A model generated the notes under the pieces. That model saw only the letters and a program-made list of their open reading frames with translations. It had not been told where the DNA came from and did no database searches. A program made the translations under genes and the position numbers. A DNA stretch of 64,000 nucleotides from Isoetes taiwanensis (lineage: Eukaryota > Streptophyta > Lycopodiopsida > Isoetales > Isoetaceae), in assembly GCA_021234155.1 (NCBI GenBank), contig JAJEKV010000008.1, positions 22,655,368 through 22,719,367 on the forward strand. Reading direction: 5' to 3'. Positions 21,924 to 32,045 of this stretch are shown in pieces (position 1 is the stretch's first letter; the number at the start of each line of letters is the position of its first letter).

Positions 21924-21994
21924 GCGCAGCTGGTGTAGTGGTATCATAGTACCCTCCCACGGTACTGACCGGGGTTCGATTCCCCGGCTGCGCA
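21924..21994 (+). tRNA. tRNA-Gly (anticodon CCC)
   Basis: The 71-nt gene folds as a cloverleaf. The acceptor GCGCAGC pairs with GCTGCGC. The B-box region is GGGGTTCGATTCCCC. The anticodon stem GTACC/GGTAC encloses the loop CTCCCAC, giving anticodon CCC, which decodes GGG glycine codons. CCA is not encoded, as expected for a eukaryotic nuclear gene. A T5 run at 22010-22014 is a good Pol III terminator. There is no intron. Confidence 0.95.
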
Positions 21995-22009
21995 ATCTTT
22001 GGCTATGCC

Positions 22010-22014
22010 TTTTT
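22010..22014 (+). terminator. Pol III terminator of tRNA-Gly
   Basis: A TTTTT run lies 16 nt after the tRNA 3' end. This is the normal RNA polymerase III stop signal. Confidence 0.75.
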
Positions 22015-22129
22015 CGATTTGGAGGCTGGGTTACTACCGTGAATAATGTTGTTTTCCATTCTTTAACACAGCGCCCCTCAAGTTCGTTAGATTTTTTCCA
22101 ATTTCGAGGCTGGGCTGGGCTACGTAACT

Positions 22130-22895
22130 TATCAAACTATTAGTCAAGGTTTCTTACAATATCTACTAGACAACCGGCTTGGTGGAGCTAGTCATGTTAT
22201 TTTCCACCACTATGTCTAATGGACGATTCACATGAGCGCTAAAAAATGGCAGTTGTTGTGGTCCTTTGTCGGTGCAGATAACAACGCTTCAAAAATCCCG
22301 TCGCGCCAACGACCTTGCCCAGTTGCTCAGGTCTTTCCTAGCTGCATTTTTTGTTGTATGGATCGACTCCTAAAACTGTATTAGTTGTTTTCTATTTACA
22401 ATTGCATGTGAACGTAACAGTAGCTAGTTGCACTGCCCTTCTAGAATCGCCCAAAAATCACCGCTAATTTTTGCTTCATGTGAACCCCACATAACTTATC
22501 AAAGTAGTAGTCACATCTTCTTACAACACTATCTACTAGACATCTACCATGGTGGAAGAAGTTCTTGAATGGTTATCAAGGTTTTCTTAAGCTTTATGGT
22601 GCTTAATATCTTAGTAGTCATGCTATCATAAATCTACTAGGAAAATGCCTTGGTGGAAAGGGTTATCGAATGGTTATCTTATCTAAGTATTAGTCATGTT
22701 TTCTTACAACACTATCTGCTAGCAATTGGGAGAAGTTACTGAATGGTTACCTCCTGTTGTTGCCAATGAGTGTTAAATTTAAGGAATCTCAAGGTGTTTT
22801 ACAGCAGTATATTCTCATTTCAAGTGACGATCCTTTTTTATAAGTTTAGAATTTGGCAAAATTCTAAAAATCTACTTATTAAGTCCATTAGCATA
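22130..22895. repeat. Degenerate local direct repeats (TTCTTACAACACTATCTACTAG)
   Basis: Variants of 'TTAGTCATGTTTTCTTACAA...ATCTACTAGACA...GGTGGAA...GAATGGTTATC' recur at about 22140, 22505, 22615 and 22690, showing an old tandem family with irregular spacing. The last part (22665-22895) is repeated again beyond the copia element at 27863-28089. No gene was found. Confidence 0.6.
22665..22895. repeat. Left copy of ~230-bp direct repeat flanking the copia element
   Basis: ATCGAATGGTTATCTTATC through CCATTAGCATA here matches 27863-28089 almost exactly, apart from a small indel at CAACACTATCTGC. The copies bracket the whole copia insertion and are far longer than a normal 4-6 bp target duplication. 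Confidence 0.9.
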
Positions 22896-22921
22896 CTTAG
22901 TCAGCAACATTTAAGGGAGAG

Positions 22922-22964
22922 TGTTGGAATATAAATATGCTGACTAAGCATAATGTGCTGAAAC
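22922..22964 (+). repeat. Inverted fragment of the copia LTR
   Basis: TGTTGGAATATAAATATGCT and the next 23 nt are the exact reverse complement of 27820-27862, the start of the 5' LTR. It is preceded by TTAAGGGAGAG, a polypurine-like tract, as if this were the 3' end of a plus-strand copia element joined head-on to the minus-strand one. Confidence 0.9.
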
Positions 22965-25900
22965 TAAGGCAATCCTTCTCTCCCTTCAGCTGCAATTTCT
23001 TCCTACCCAAGCTCTCCTTCACATTGACGAACTTAGATCCAACTAATGGTTTGGTAAAGCCATCAGCAAACTGATCCTGTGAGGAGCAATGAACAAGTTG
23101 AGAAGATCCCATTTGGATCTACTCACGGACAAAACACAAGTGGGTGTCAAGGTGTTTTGTCTTTGGGTGGTACTTAGCATCCTTGGCAAGATGGATGGTA
23201 CTTAAACTGATCCTGTGAGGAGCAATGAACAAGTTGAGAAGATCCCATTTGGATCTACTCACGGACAAAACACAAGTGGGTGTCAAGGTGTTTTGTCTTT
23301 GGGTGGTACTTAGCATCCTTGGCAAGATGGATGGTACTTGTGTTGTCACACAATATAACGGCCTCTTCATGGAGGTACCGCGGATTCTCTCCACAAATGT
23401 TTAAGCCACAACAATTCCTACTAGTTCCTAACACTCGAAAGTGCTTTGAATTACTCTACCTCAAGTCTGCCATTGACACCGTAGACCGTCTTTTGGACAA
23501 CCAAGTCAAACGTTAGGGCTCCTATGAGCGTGACCATCCCCTGTTTGTGGACCTCCCCGCTATCATGACAGTTAGCATGATTTGCATCAACAAAGACTTT
23601 ATATTGGAAATCGAGGGACCTTTGATAAAAGAGACCTTCTGTGAAGTCCCCTTCAGATATGGATTTTTTGTTTTAGCAGCCTTCGGTCGCGACGCGGGAT
23701 TGCTCATGAATCGCTCGGCACTCCCACAAAGCAAAAGAGATATCAGTCTAGTGGCCGTGAGATATATCAACGCCCTACCAAGCCGATAGAGTGTGGGATC
23801 ACCCCTCCTCACCATCGAAATCAAGCTCAAGCCTTTGTGCCCTTTATCAAAAGGACTTGCCAATGCCTTGCAATCTTGCATACGATAGAAGTCTGGATGT
23901 AACATTTCTTTGATATATTTTGCCGAAAGATAGATGCCATCGAGGTAGCCATCATTTTGCCACTTAAACACCTAAACAATAATGCATAAGGCCAAGGTCG
24001 GTCATCTCGAAGGATCTAAGATAATCGCAACTTCAATGTAGAAATCGGCACATCAAGATCTCCCTTGATGATCAAATCATCAACATACAAAACCACAATG
24101 CACATTAAGCCCTTCATGTGATTTGTAATAAAGATTGGGGTCTCAGCCGCACTTCTGCATAACCCCTTGCCAAGAAAGAAAGCATTAATTTTTAGCATGC
24201 CAACATCTTGGAGCCCGCTTCAAGCCATAGATGCTTTTCTTCAAATGACAAACCACCGCTCCTTCCCTTGAACAACAAATCACGGAGGTTGAGTCATATA
24301 GACCTCTTCCTCCAAATCACCATTCAAAAAAGCGATTTAATGTCCATTTGAAACATTAACCAACCTTTCATCGCAAAGAAGAGTTATAACCGATCGATAG
24401 TGGACATTCGCGCTACGGGGCAAAGACTTCATCATAATCTAAGCCTTTTTCACGTGCAAAACCCTTGGCTACAAGTCTAGCTTTGTGCTTTGACCATTGC
24501 CCCATCGGCATGAAATTTGGTTCTAAACACCCACTTACACCAATAATAGCGTGCTTATCACCGGGAGTTCAACCAATTCCCATGTGCCTTGCTTCAAACA
24601 ATTGAGAGTATTCTTCTTCCATTGCATCTCGCCACTGCGGATCACTAGCCGCTTCATGAAAGGTTTGTGGATCAACATGATCCCGGACCTTTGCCATTAA
24701 GGCAAGGTTACATGATCCATTAGACTTCTCTCTGTTTCTCCATCGGGCGTCTTTGATCTCCTAGGTTCAACAACAAAACAACATGTGCCGCAAACCGGTT
24801 ACGCAACAATTTGTTTCTCCTTGAGATGTGCCGATCTCCTAGGTTCAACAATGGAAGGTATAGAGGCTACAATAGGTGTTGTAACAGTGCCGGATCGAGT
24901 GCTAAAGTACCTTCATGTGTCTTTGGACTCCCCGTGAAAGAAACCAACCTTGCTCATGGACCATAGGGCGAGTGGGATTGGGATCATCCCGCGCCACTAC
25001 CCGGGCAAATGTGAATTCAATGGAGAAACCACTAGAGAGGAAGAAAGGTCTACCGCCAGAAATGCTATCGGATCTCCAACATCCAAGTCATTGTCATTGT
25101 GAACCGCGGAGAATCACTTTCGAAGATATACCATCATACACATCTTCAACTTCAACCGAACTGACCTGCCTACAATAACACGCTTTGTTGGAAGGATCAT
25201 ACAACTTGTAGCCTTCTGGATTTTACGGATACAATGAAGATGGCTTTGACAGCCCTATCATGCAACTTCCCATACTTTTTCAGCTTCTCGGCCAGGTATG
25301 GAAGCATAAGCCAAGCATCCAAACACCCTCAAATGAGACACATCTGGTTTCATTCTCCAAAACGCTTCATAAGGAGTCACATCCTGGACTGCCTTTAGTA
25401 GGCGACCTATTTGCCAAATATGTTCTGCCACTCCTCCTCCCCAAAAGATTCAGTAAAGTTGCTTGTGACTCATCATAGATCTTGCCAAATCAAGCAAAGA
25501 TCTATTCCTCCTTTCACTACACCATGTTGTGGATGAGCATAAGGAATGATTAACTGTCTTTCAATACCTTCTTCCATGAGAAACTCATCAAAGGCATTAG
25601 AAACATATTCACCTCCATTGTCACTTCTCAACTTTTATTACTAACCCCATGCGCTTTTTCGATTGCCGCTTTGAAGGCCTTGAACTTGCCAAGCACCTCA
25701 GATTTGCAAGGTAAAGTATACACCCAAGTGTACCCCATCACTGAAATCATCAATCGGGGTCAAGAAATACCTCTTTCCACCTAGTGAAACATCGGGCATA
25801 TAGCACAAATCGAATCTTGCAGCTCAAGAGGTTGAGTTGCTTTCGATGAGTAGCCCGGCGTGGAAAAAGGTTCGCTGAGGTTGCTTTCCGAAAGATGGCA

Positions 25901-26650
25901 TGCACAACCAAGCTTGCTTGACACATTTCGGAGAGGGAATACTTGTAACCATCTTGTTCTTGTACAAAGCATGTACGCCAGTGCCTCCAACATGACCAAA
26001 ACGAGCATGCCACTTCTCCCTGCTCGGCCATCAAAGACGACACATACAAGACCATGTTCGGTCTTATGAACTGAACCATCAAAGACATACAAGCCATTCT
26101 CATGGAATTCAGTCCACCTTGCCATGAACTGCAGACTTTTCAAGTCAATTCCTTCAAGTGGATTTCTGCCCGGAGAGATAGGCTTTTCCATTTCGAACAA
26201 TGTAATGGCCTGCTTTATCAAATTCAGCAGCCACATGATATTAGACCGGTCATCACGGGAGCAAACATGACATTCCTCACCTTACTAACTACATCACGTC
26301 CATGCAATTGAAAGCTACAATTCCCTTTCCTGTGATAGGAAGAGAATATCCATCACCCATCTTCACATCACCTCCAGATCGAGGTTCAAGTTCAGAAAAC
26401 ACATCTGAATCTCCGGTAAGATGAACCGTGGGGTCCTGAGTCCAAAATCCAGTCCTTCTGGTCTTGTGCAGGCGCCGCTGCAAGATTCGTGATATTCAGC
26501 ATCAAAAATGGCACACTTGGATTTCTTACCTTCAGACTTCACATTTTCTGACTTCCTAGAGTCTTTGCTATCATCAAACTTCTTCTTGGTGTCAGCCCGA
26601 GAAGTAGACACAAAATTAGCATGGTCCACTCTCCCATCCCTTTGCTTCTA
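22965..26650 (-). pseudogene. copia pol polyprotein remnants (PR, IN, RT, RNase H)
   Basis: From 5' to 3' on the minus strand: a gag_pre-integrase-like block (CHLSESNLSE...CAIC, about 25790-25960) and an integrase core with SDNGGEYVSNAFDEFL and then IPYAHPQHG (about 25525-25640). RT follows (DPQWRDAMEEEYSQLFEARH at about 24600, KARLVAKGFA near 24470, VVLYVDDLIIKGDLD at about 24050-24100). The RNase H tail FADGFTKPLVGSKF is at about 23040-23075. Stops and frameshifts occur every 100-300 bp. A 136-bp duplication repeats the RNase H segment. It cannot encode an active enzyme as it stands, but some frameshifts could be sequence errors. Confidence 0.8.
23068..23340. repeat. 136-bp tandem duplication inside copia RNase H
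   Basis: AAACTGATCCTGTGAGGAGC starts at 23068 and 23204. The units are adjacent and near-identical through GATGGATGGTACTT. Confidence 0.9.
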
Positions 26651-27192
26651 CACCAACTCCTCTTGTTGCAGTAGAATGGTTACTTTGGCTATATCAATCT
26701 TCTCCTTGTACCTAATCTTCGAAGAGATAATATCATACGAAGGAGGAAGACCAACCAAGATATCTTGAATCAGTTGTTTTTCAGACAGCACTCCACCAGC
26801 AGCCATGTAATCCAAACGCCATTGCTTCATCTGAGTAAGGTATGCTGTGACAGATTTAAAATCACCTAATTGGGCATGTCTCATTTTGTTCTGGATCAGC
26901 ATTTGATAGCCATACCCTTGCTATCAAGAGACTTCTCCAAATGAGACCACATCTCCTTAAACTCAGTAAAATGGTTGATTTCATGACCAATTGTCTCTTC
27001 AGCCAACATTTTGACAAGAGCACAAGCTTTCTGGTTGATTCTGCCAGCATCTGCTGACTTGGTGCTGATAAAATCTTCATCAAACACCGCTCCCATGTCA
27101 CTAAATATCAAATAATTCACCATGAACTTATTCCAAGCATGGTAATTATTATTAGTGAGCTTTGCATTCTGTGGAAACTTGAATGGATCCAT
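26648..27192 (-). pseudogene. copia Gag fragment
   Basis: Two overlapping minus-strand frames make up the protein. The first starts MDPFKFPQNAKLTNNNYHAW (about 27192) and holds FKEMWSHLEKSLDSKG. The second contains MRHAQLGDFKSVTAYLTQMK and LIQDILVGLPPSYD, ending near 26648. Both are standard for plant copia Gag (DUF4219/UBN2 type). One frameshift near 26900 separates them. The start codon lies about 320 bp inside the 5' LTR edge, as expected. Confidence 0.8.
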
Positions 27193-27500
27193 GAATTTCT
27201 CCTGTTTTCAGCAGCCAAAAAGATGGTTGAGAAAACAAATTCGCCACCAAACAAAGCACCCACCAGAAAAGTTGAATCTTGAATTTTGTCGCCAAAAAGG
27301 TCTTGGAAAACTCGAATCTCACACCAAAACTTGCTGGAAAACCCGAATCACTCTCCTAAAACACTTCCTCCAGGCCAAAAAACAAGAATCTTCTCCAATG
27401 CTGCAAATGAGAGTTTCCACCACCAAATCTCAGCCAAAGAACGATGGCCAATCCAATTTGGATGCTTCTCCAATAGCTTGCTCTATTCTTCCCTCAAGAA

Positions 27501-27514
27501 AGCGTCTGATACCA
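27501..27514 (-). promoter_or_regulatory. Primer binding site of the copia element
   Basis: On the minus strand, directly after the LTR end, the sequence is TGGTATCAGACGCT. This is complementary to the 3' end of initiator Met-tRNA, with a small deviation from TGGTATCAGAGC. Confidence 0.85.
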
Positions 27515-27862
27515 TGATAGAACTAGTGCAAAACCAGCACAAACCCGCAAGATCGACTCAAGAGATAGAATAGAAGACAAGAACAAATCTATTGAGAAAA
27601 GCAATAGGAAATACAATCTCTACTTCTGAACATTTCATACTACATAACGTACAATCAATATATACAACCGGTGAGACTAAGAATAGTAGTCTACCGTTTC
27701 ACCACCGCCCATTAATTACGGCACTGATTTAGGGTCGGTGCTCAGTGCTGACAAAGTGCTGCCTTCTGTACATTTCAGCACCTTCTCAGCACCTGTGTGC
27801 TAAGTGCTGAACCACTGCTGTTTCAGCACATTATGCTTAGTCAGCATATTTATATTCCAACA
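27515..27862 (-). repeat. copia 5' LTR
   Basis: The 348-bp LTR reads TGTTGGAATATAAATATGCT ... GTTCTATCA on the minus strand, with TG...CA ends. It is followed by the primer binding site. It would supply promoter and polyadenylation signals. No full second LTR is present at the other end. Confidence 0.88.
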
Positions 27863-28089
27863 ATCGAATGGTTATCTTATCTAAGTATTAGTCATGTTTT
27901 CTTACAATCTGCTACGCAATTGGGAGAAGTTACTGAATGGTTACCTCCTGTTGTTGCCAATGAGTGTTAAATTTAAGGAATCTCAAGGTGTTTTACAGCA
28001 GTATATTCTCATTTCAAGTGACGATCCTTTTTTATAAGTTTAGAATTTGGCAAAATTCTAAAAATCTACTTATTAAGTCCATTAGCATA
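27863..28089. repeat. Right copy of the ~230-bp repeat flanking copia
   Basis: Matches 22665-22895 in the same orientation. After GCATA the right copy continues into AGAGGATGAAAACC, presumably the original locus. The left copy continues into the element. Confidence 0.9.
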
Positions 28090-30060
28090 GAGGATGAAAA
28101 CCGTTACACTAATTTTTCCACAAATTTGATTTCACAATCGTTTTTGAAGTTGTAGAAAAATGTGTTTTGAATTAAAAGAAATAGTAAACTCTTGGGAAGA
28201 GTTGAATTCTTGATGCTGCCATCAATTTGCAAGTCTGGCTTGGAATGGAATTGTAGGGGTGCATGGCAATTGCTATTATGGATCTCCACTATTACTCCAT
28301 CCAATAACTAGCAGAATCTTCTATAAAGAGAATGCCACGGTTATAGAACTGACATTCCTTGGATGGGGACATCCTTTCCTTTCGCACCTTCTATTTATTC
28401 TGCCTCTCTTCATTTGTCTGGCATCGGCATTCTCTTGAGCTAATTTTCTCCTTTTGTCTCTATCCTACTAGTTTACCATAAATCTCTCCTTCCCTTCACT
28501 TGAATTCTCTACCTCAAGTCTCTATTCCATTCCATTAATTCCTTTTGCCCTATTCTACGTCTTCTATTCTATCCTGTCTAATTCTGTTTGCCATATTCTA
28601 GGTCTTCCGGACCTACTTTTATTTTATACCAATAAAGGTCTCGTCTTTTGTTTGATCTATGGCCTTTATATTGATTGTAGGGGTTTGCTTCGAATTTGTA
28701 CTATTTTGCTGTTAAAATGACCAGATCGATGGACAGTTTTTGTTTTGGAGTAATAGTTCGTTTTGCAGGATCTAGTCGGATGTTGTAGATTCTTCACGGG
28801 GGCTTTACCTCTTTATATAAGACATATGGCATGTGCGTGCAAGGGATTGACTGAAACCCCCCATATATGATATTTTGTAGGGGTAACCCCTCTCTCCCCT
28901 TCATAAATATGATTTTTGATTTTTGGCCCTTTATTCATAGATGTACTCTGCCTCCAACTAAACACCGTGGAAAACATAGTATAGAAGTCAAGATATACCC
29001 TTTCGTGGAACACAACTTTCGAACCCTTGTAACACACAAGGTAGCACATCATTTTGAGTCTAGTAAGACTTATATGAAATCAAAGAAAAATGCTTACCTA
29101 TGCATCTAAGCTTTTGATCCTAAGCACCCCCTTCACTACCACCTAGGAAAATTTCCTTACCAAGCCGTAGACTTACAAATCCCGCCTAAGGAAGTTTACC
29201 TTAGGAAGCTTTTTAGCCTTTAAAAAAATCCCTACCAAGTCACTGTGTTGTTCTATATGGGTTTTTAGGGACTGAAGGCCGCCAGGGGCAGATATTACTC
29301 TGCTTATACCCAAAATTTCAAATAATTGAATCAATAGACGCCTACAGCTCGAGCTTGCCATAATCAGGCCCCAAACAAGGGTTGCTAGTTAGGATTATAT
29401 TTCATTTATAGGTTTCTGATACCTCGTGGTGATCGCAGTGTACAGACTCGGTTGCTTGAAATGGCTTCCAGAAACAGACATTAGTCAGCTAACATCTTGC
29501 ACAAGCAGTCGTCCAATTGCAGGTTATCCCATTGTAGAAATTCGTCAGCTTGCAGGAGTCGTGGTTGCAGGAGCTGAGGCTCGCAGCAAAGTATTCAGAT
29601 CTTCAGATAGATTCAGTAGATCAGTGGATCGCTTCTTCTATCACAATAAGGTTCGTTGTTGTTTACAAGATCATTTCTTAGTGTCCTTGGTGTGAAAGCA
29701 CTGGAGCTTATTAGACTTGTTTTGAATTTGAAGGATCGAGCTCTTTTAGATTCATTGAAGCACAATTTCATTATTTTTGGACAATACCTGAATTTATGGA
29801 CCACTTTTTGCTTTCTGCCATCAATGACTATTTTCCATACACTAATTGACATCCCTTTTGAATTTGAAGGATCGAGCTCTTTTAGATTCATTGAAGCACA
29901 ATTTCATTAGTTTTGGACAATATTGTTTGACAGTTCCCAAGCATAGTCGATCTCTACTTTTATGCGGTCAGTAGCAGTTGTTGGCCTCTATTTTTTCTTC
30001 CAGCAATTGGAATAATTAACTGGGTAGACTTGGTTCCTCATCGGGACTGGCTCCCACCAA
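28090..30060. other. Intergenic, no gene recognised
   Basis: No frame resembles a known protein. At 28370-28700 the plus strand is pyrimidine-rich. A 53-bp segment (TTTGAATTTGAAGGATCGAG...) is repeated at 29721 and 29857, again at a 136-bp offset. Confidence 0.4.
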
Positions 30061-30124
30061 GTGACTAGAATAGTCTCAAAATTCTCCTCCTTATCATTCA
30101 TTTGTGGCTCTTCAGTAGCTAGGC

Positions 30125-31060
30125 CTACCCAAGTTGGGCACAATACATCATCGGGGCGCGCTGCGCCGAGTACTTGGCTATTTCTGGAACACCCTTATTA
30201 CTGGTTGAGGTTGCAACCCAATGCAATATATGTTTGTGGATACTATTTCGCAGCTGGCCGAGGTCCTTCACCGACTTCTTGGGAGGCAGTAGCTTAGGAT
30301 TTCCAACTGGCATGAAGGGCCTTCCGTCATCTCCTTCTTTCCACATCTTTATTCTGCCAGCAGGCAACCACTCCAAGTAAGTGGGCCGAGCTTTGTAGTA
30401 CATGACGGGCCAATCACCATTCAATGGAATCTGAAAATCAAAGGGATGGTGTGACCAGTCAATCTATCATCCCCATCTGGTATGTACTCTTCTATGAAAC
30501 CCTTCCAGTCCGGCACTTTGTCAACAACATAGGGCACATGTGTATTCAAGTTGCATGTATGGAATTCATACAGCAGTTCAGGCATGGCCAGCATCTCGGC
30601 CTTCCTTAAAGATGAGGAGAAGTTACCAAACATGGCGTCAATATCCTCATGTGTATGGCCAGGCATCATGAACCCTAACTCAATCTCTTCAAACACATTA
30701 AGATATACTAAGTACGAAAGATAGGAGAACACATACCTATTCTTGTTCTGTCCAGATGCGTTGTCCATTTGCAAATATAGTATCTGGGGAGAGGCTTCAT
30801 TGATGGTCCCTCTGCCTTTGGCAAATAAGCGGGGATGCTGCTATTGGATAGTGACAACTTTGATTCCAAGGTCGTGGTGTCGCGCAAGGATGACACCCAT
30901 CTTGGAGCTGATGTTTCAAGTACTGACAGATGGCCTCCTGCATACTCTTCAAGATGCTATTCAAAGAACCTACATGGAAGTTCGAGTCATCTGGCCATAA
31001 GTCCAGGGCAAAGTTCCCATAGCTTCCCTTTCCATGTCCATGAGTGAGTGCACCGGTCAA
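30125..31060 (-). pseudogene. DUF7869-like transposon protein (RNase H-like fold suspected)
   Basis: On the minus strand TGALTHGHGKGSYGNFALDL (from 31060) leads into a region ending CHYPIAASP. Next is QMDNASGQNKNRYVFSYLSY (30774 on), then IELGFMMPGHTHEDIDAMFG and a C-terminal part with NGDWPVMYYKARPTYLEWLP. The DN.SGQNKN and GHTHEDID blocks are characteristic of DUF7869 proteins, which occur in many plants and animals in transposon contexts and have been suspected to be transposase-like. Frameshifts lie near 30424 and 30790. The region upstream (31210-31629: PNAITMAEAKGSFILWRKED) may be part of the same gene. No terminal repeats were identified. Confidence 0.65.
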
Positions 31061-31639
31061 TGATGTTTTCAGCTTATCAAGTCTACAAATTGTTGCAATT
31101 TTGAAATCATTGTTTTCGCTTGATCCATCTTGTCATGAATAATACAAAGATATTGGGCAAGATACACGGTCATCGGTTGTGTCTCCTTCCCCATCTCTGT
31201 CCGATGTCTTTATGGGACGTCGTGAGCAAGCGACTCACGAGCGTCTTCTTTTCTCCAGAGAATGAAGGACCCCTTGGCTTCTGCCATCGTGATTGCATTT
31301 GGAGTCGGCCAAGGAAGTGCATGGTGCCCTTTGATCACTTCCTCAACACCAACGCTCACTACTCCATTTAATATGTCCTTGAAGTAGCATTGTATCATTT
31401 GCTCCACAACTCCTTTCGCTACCAGACGATCATTAATGAAGAGATACATCACTTGCACAAGGATTTCAGTTTTGTCAAAACCAAATAGCAAGAATGAGTA
31501 AGCAATGCAAATGAAATAGGGACATGGTCCTTCAAGGGTTCCACTGACAAGCAAATTGGGCGAGTGATGAATTTGAGCTCTAGAGACCATGGACGGCCCC
31601 CAGGGCAAATTGGGCTGCCCTGTTTGCACATTACTATTA

Positions 31640-32045
31640 ATTCACTTCAGGTCAAATTGGGCGCCCGCCCAATTTGGCCTCGTGGGCAAGCCTTGCTTAC
31701 ATACAATCTATGCACTGTAGGGTAAATTGGGCGCCCGCCCAATTTGGCCCGTGACCATGGATGCACTCCGGGCAACTTCACTTCAGGTCAAATTGGGCGC
31801 CCGCCCAATTTGGCCTCGTGGGCAAGCCTTGCTTACATACAATCTATGCATTGTAGGGTAAATTGGGCGCCCGCCCAATTTGGCCCGTGACCATGGATGC
31901 ACTCCGGCTTGCTTGCACATCATCATGGAATGGCTCCAGGTGAACTTGGGCGCCCGACCAATTTAGCACTCAAAGAGTCAACTTGGGTGCCCACCAATTT
32001 GGCACTCAAAGGCAACTTGGGCGCCCACCCAATTTGGGGGGTTCT
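31640..32045. repeat. GC-rich palindromic repeat array (AAATTGGGCGCCCGCCCAATTTGG)
   Basis: The near-palindrome AAATTGGGCGCCCGCCCAAT occurs at about 31664, 31724, 31790 and 31860, with degenerate versions near 31940-32030 (GGGCGCCCGACCAATTT, GGGTGCCCACCAATTT, GGGCGCCCACCCAATTT). The block 31641-31776 is duplicated at a 136-bp offset. Each unit could form a strong hairpin. It lies upstream of the DUF7869-like gene on that gene's strand. Function is unknown. Confidence 0.75.

Larger units (their letters stand above)
22922..27862 (-). mobile_element. Ty1/copia LTR retrotransposon, decayed and rearranged
   Basis: Reading right to left: 5' LTR (27862-27515), primer binding site, gag, protease region, gag_pre-integrase, integrase, RT and RNase H, the copia order. 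The left end does not carry a normal 3' LTR. It has the first 43 nt of the LTR in inverted orientation (22922-22964), next to a purine tract. All coding regions are frame-broken. Confidence 0.85.
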
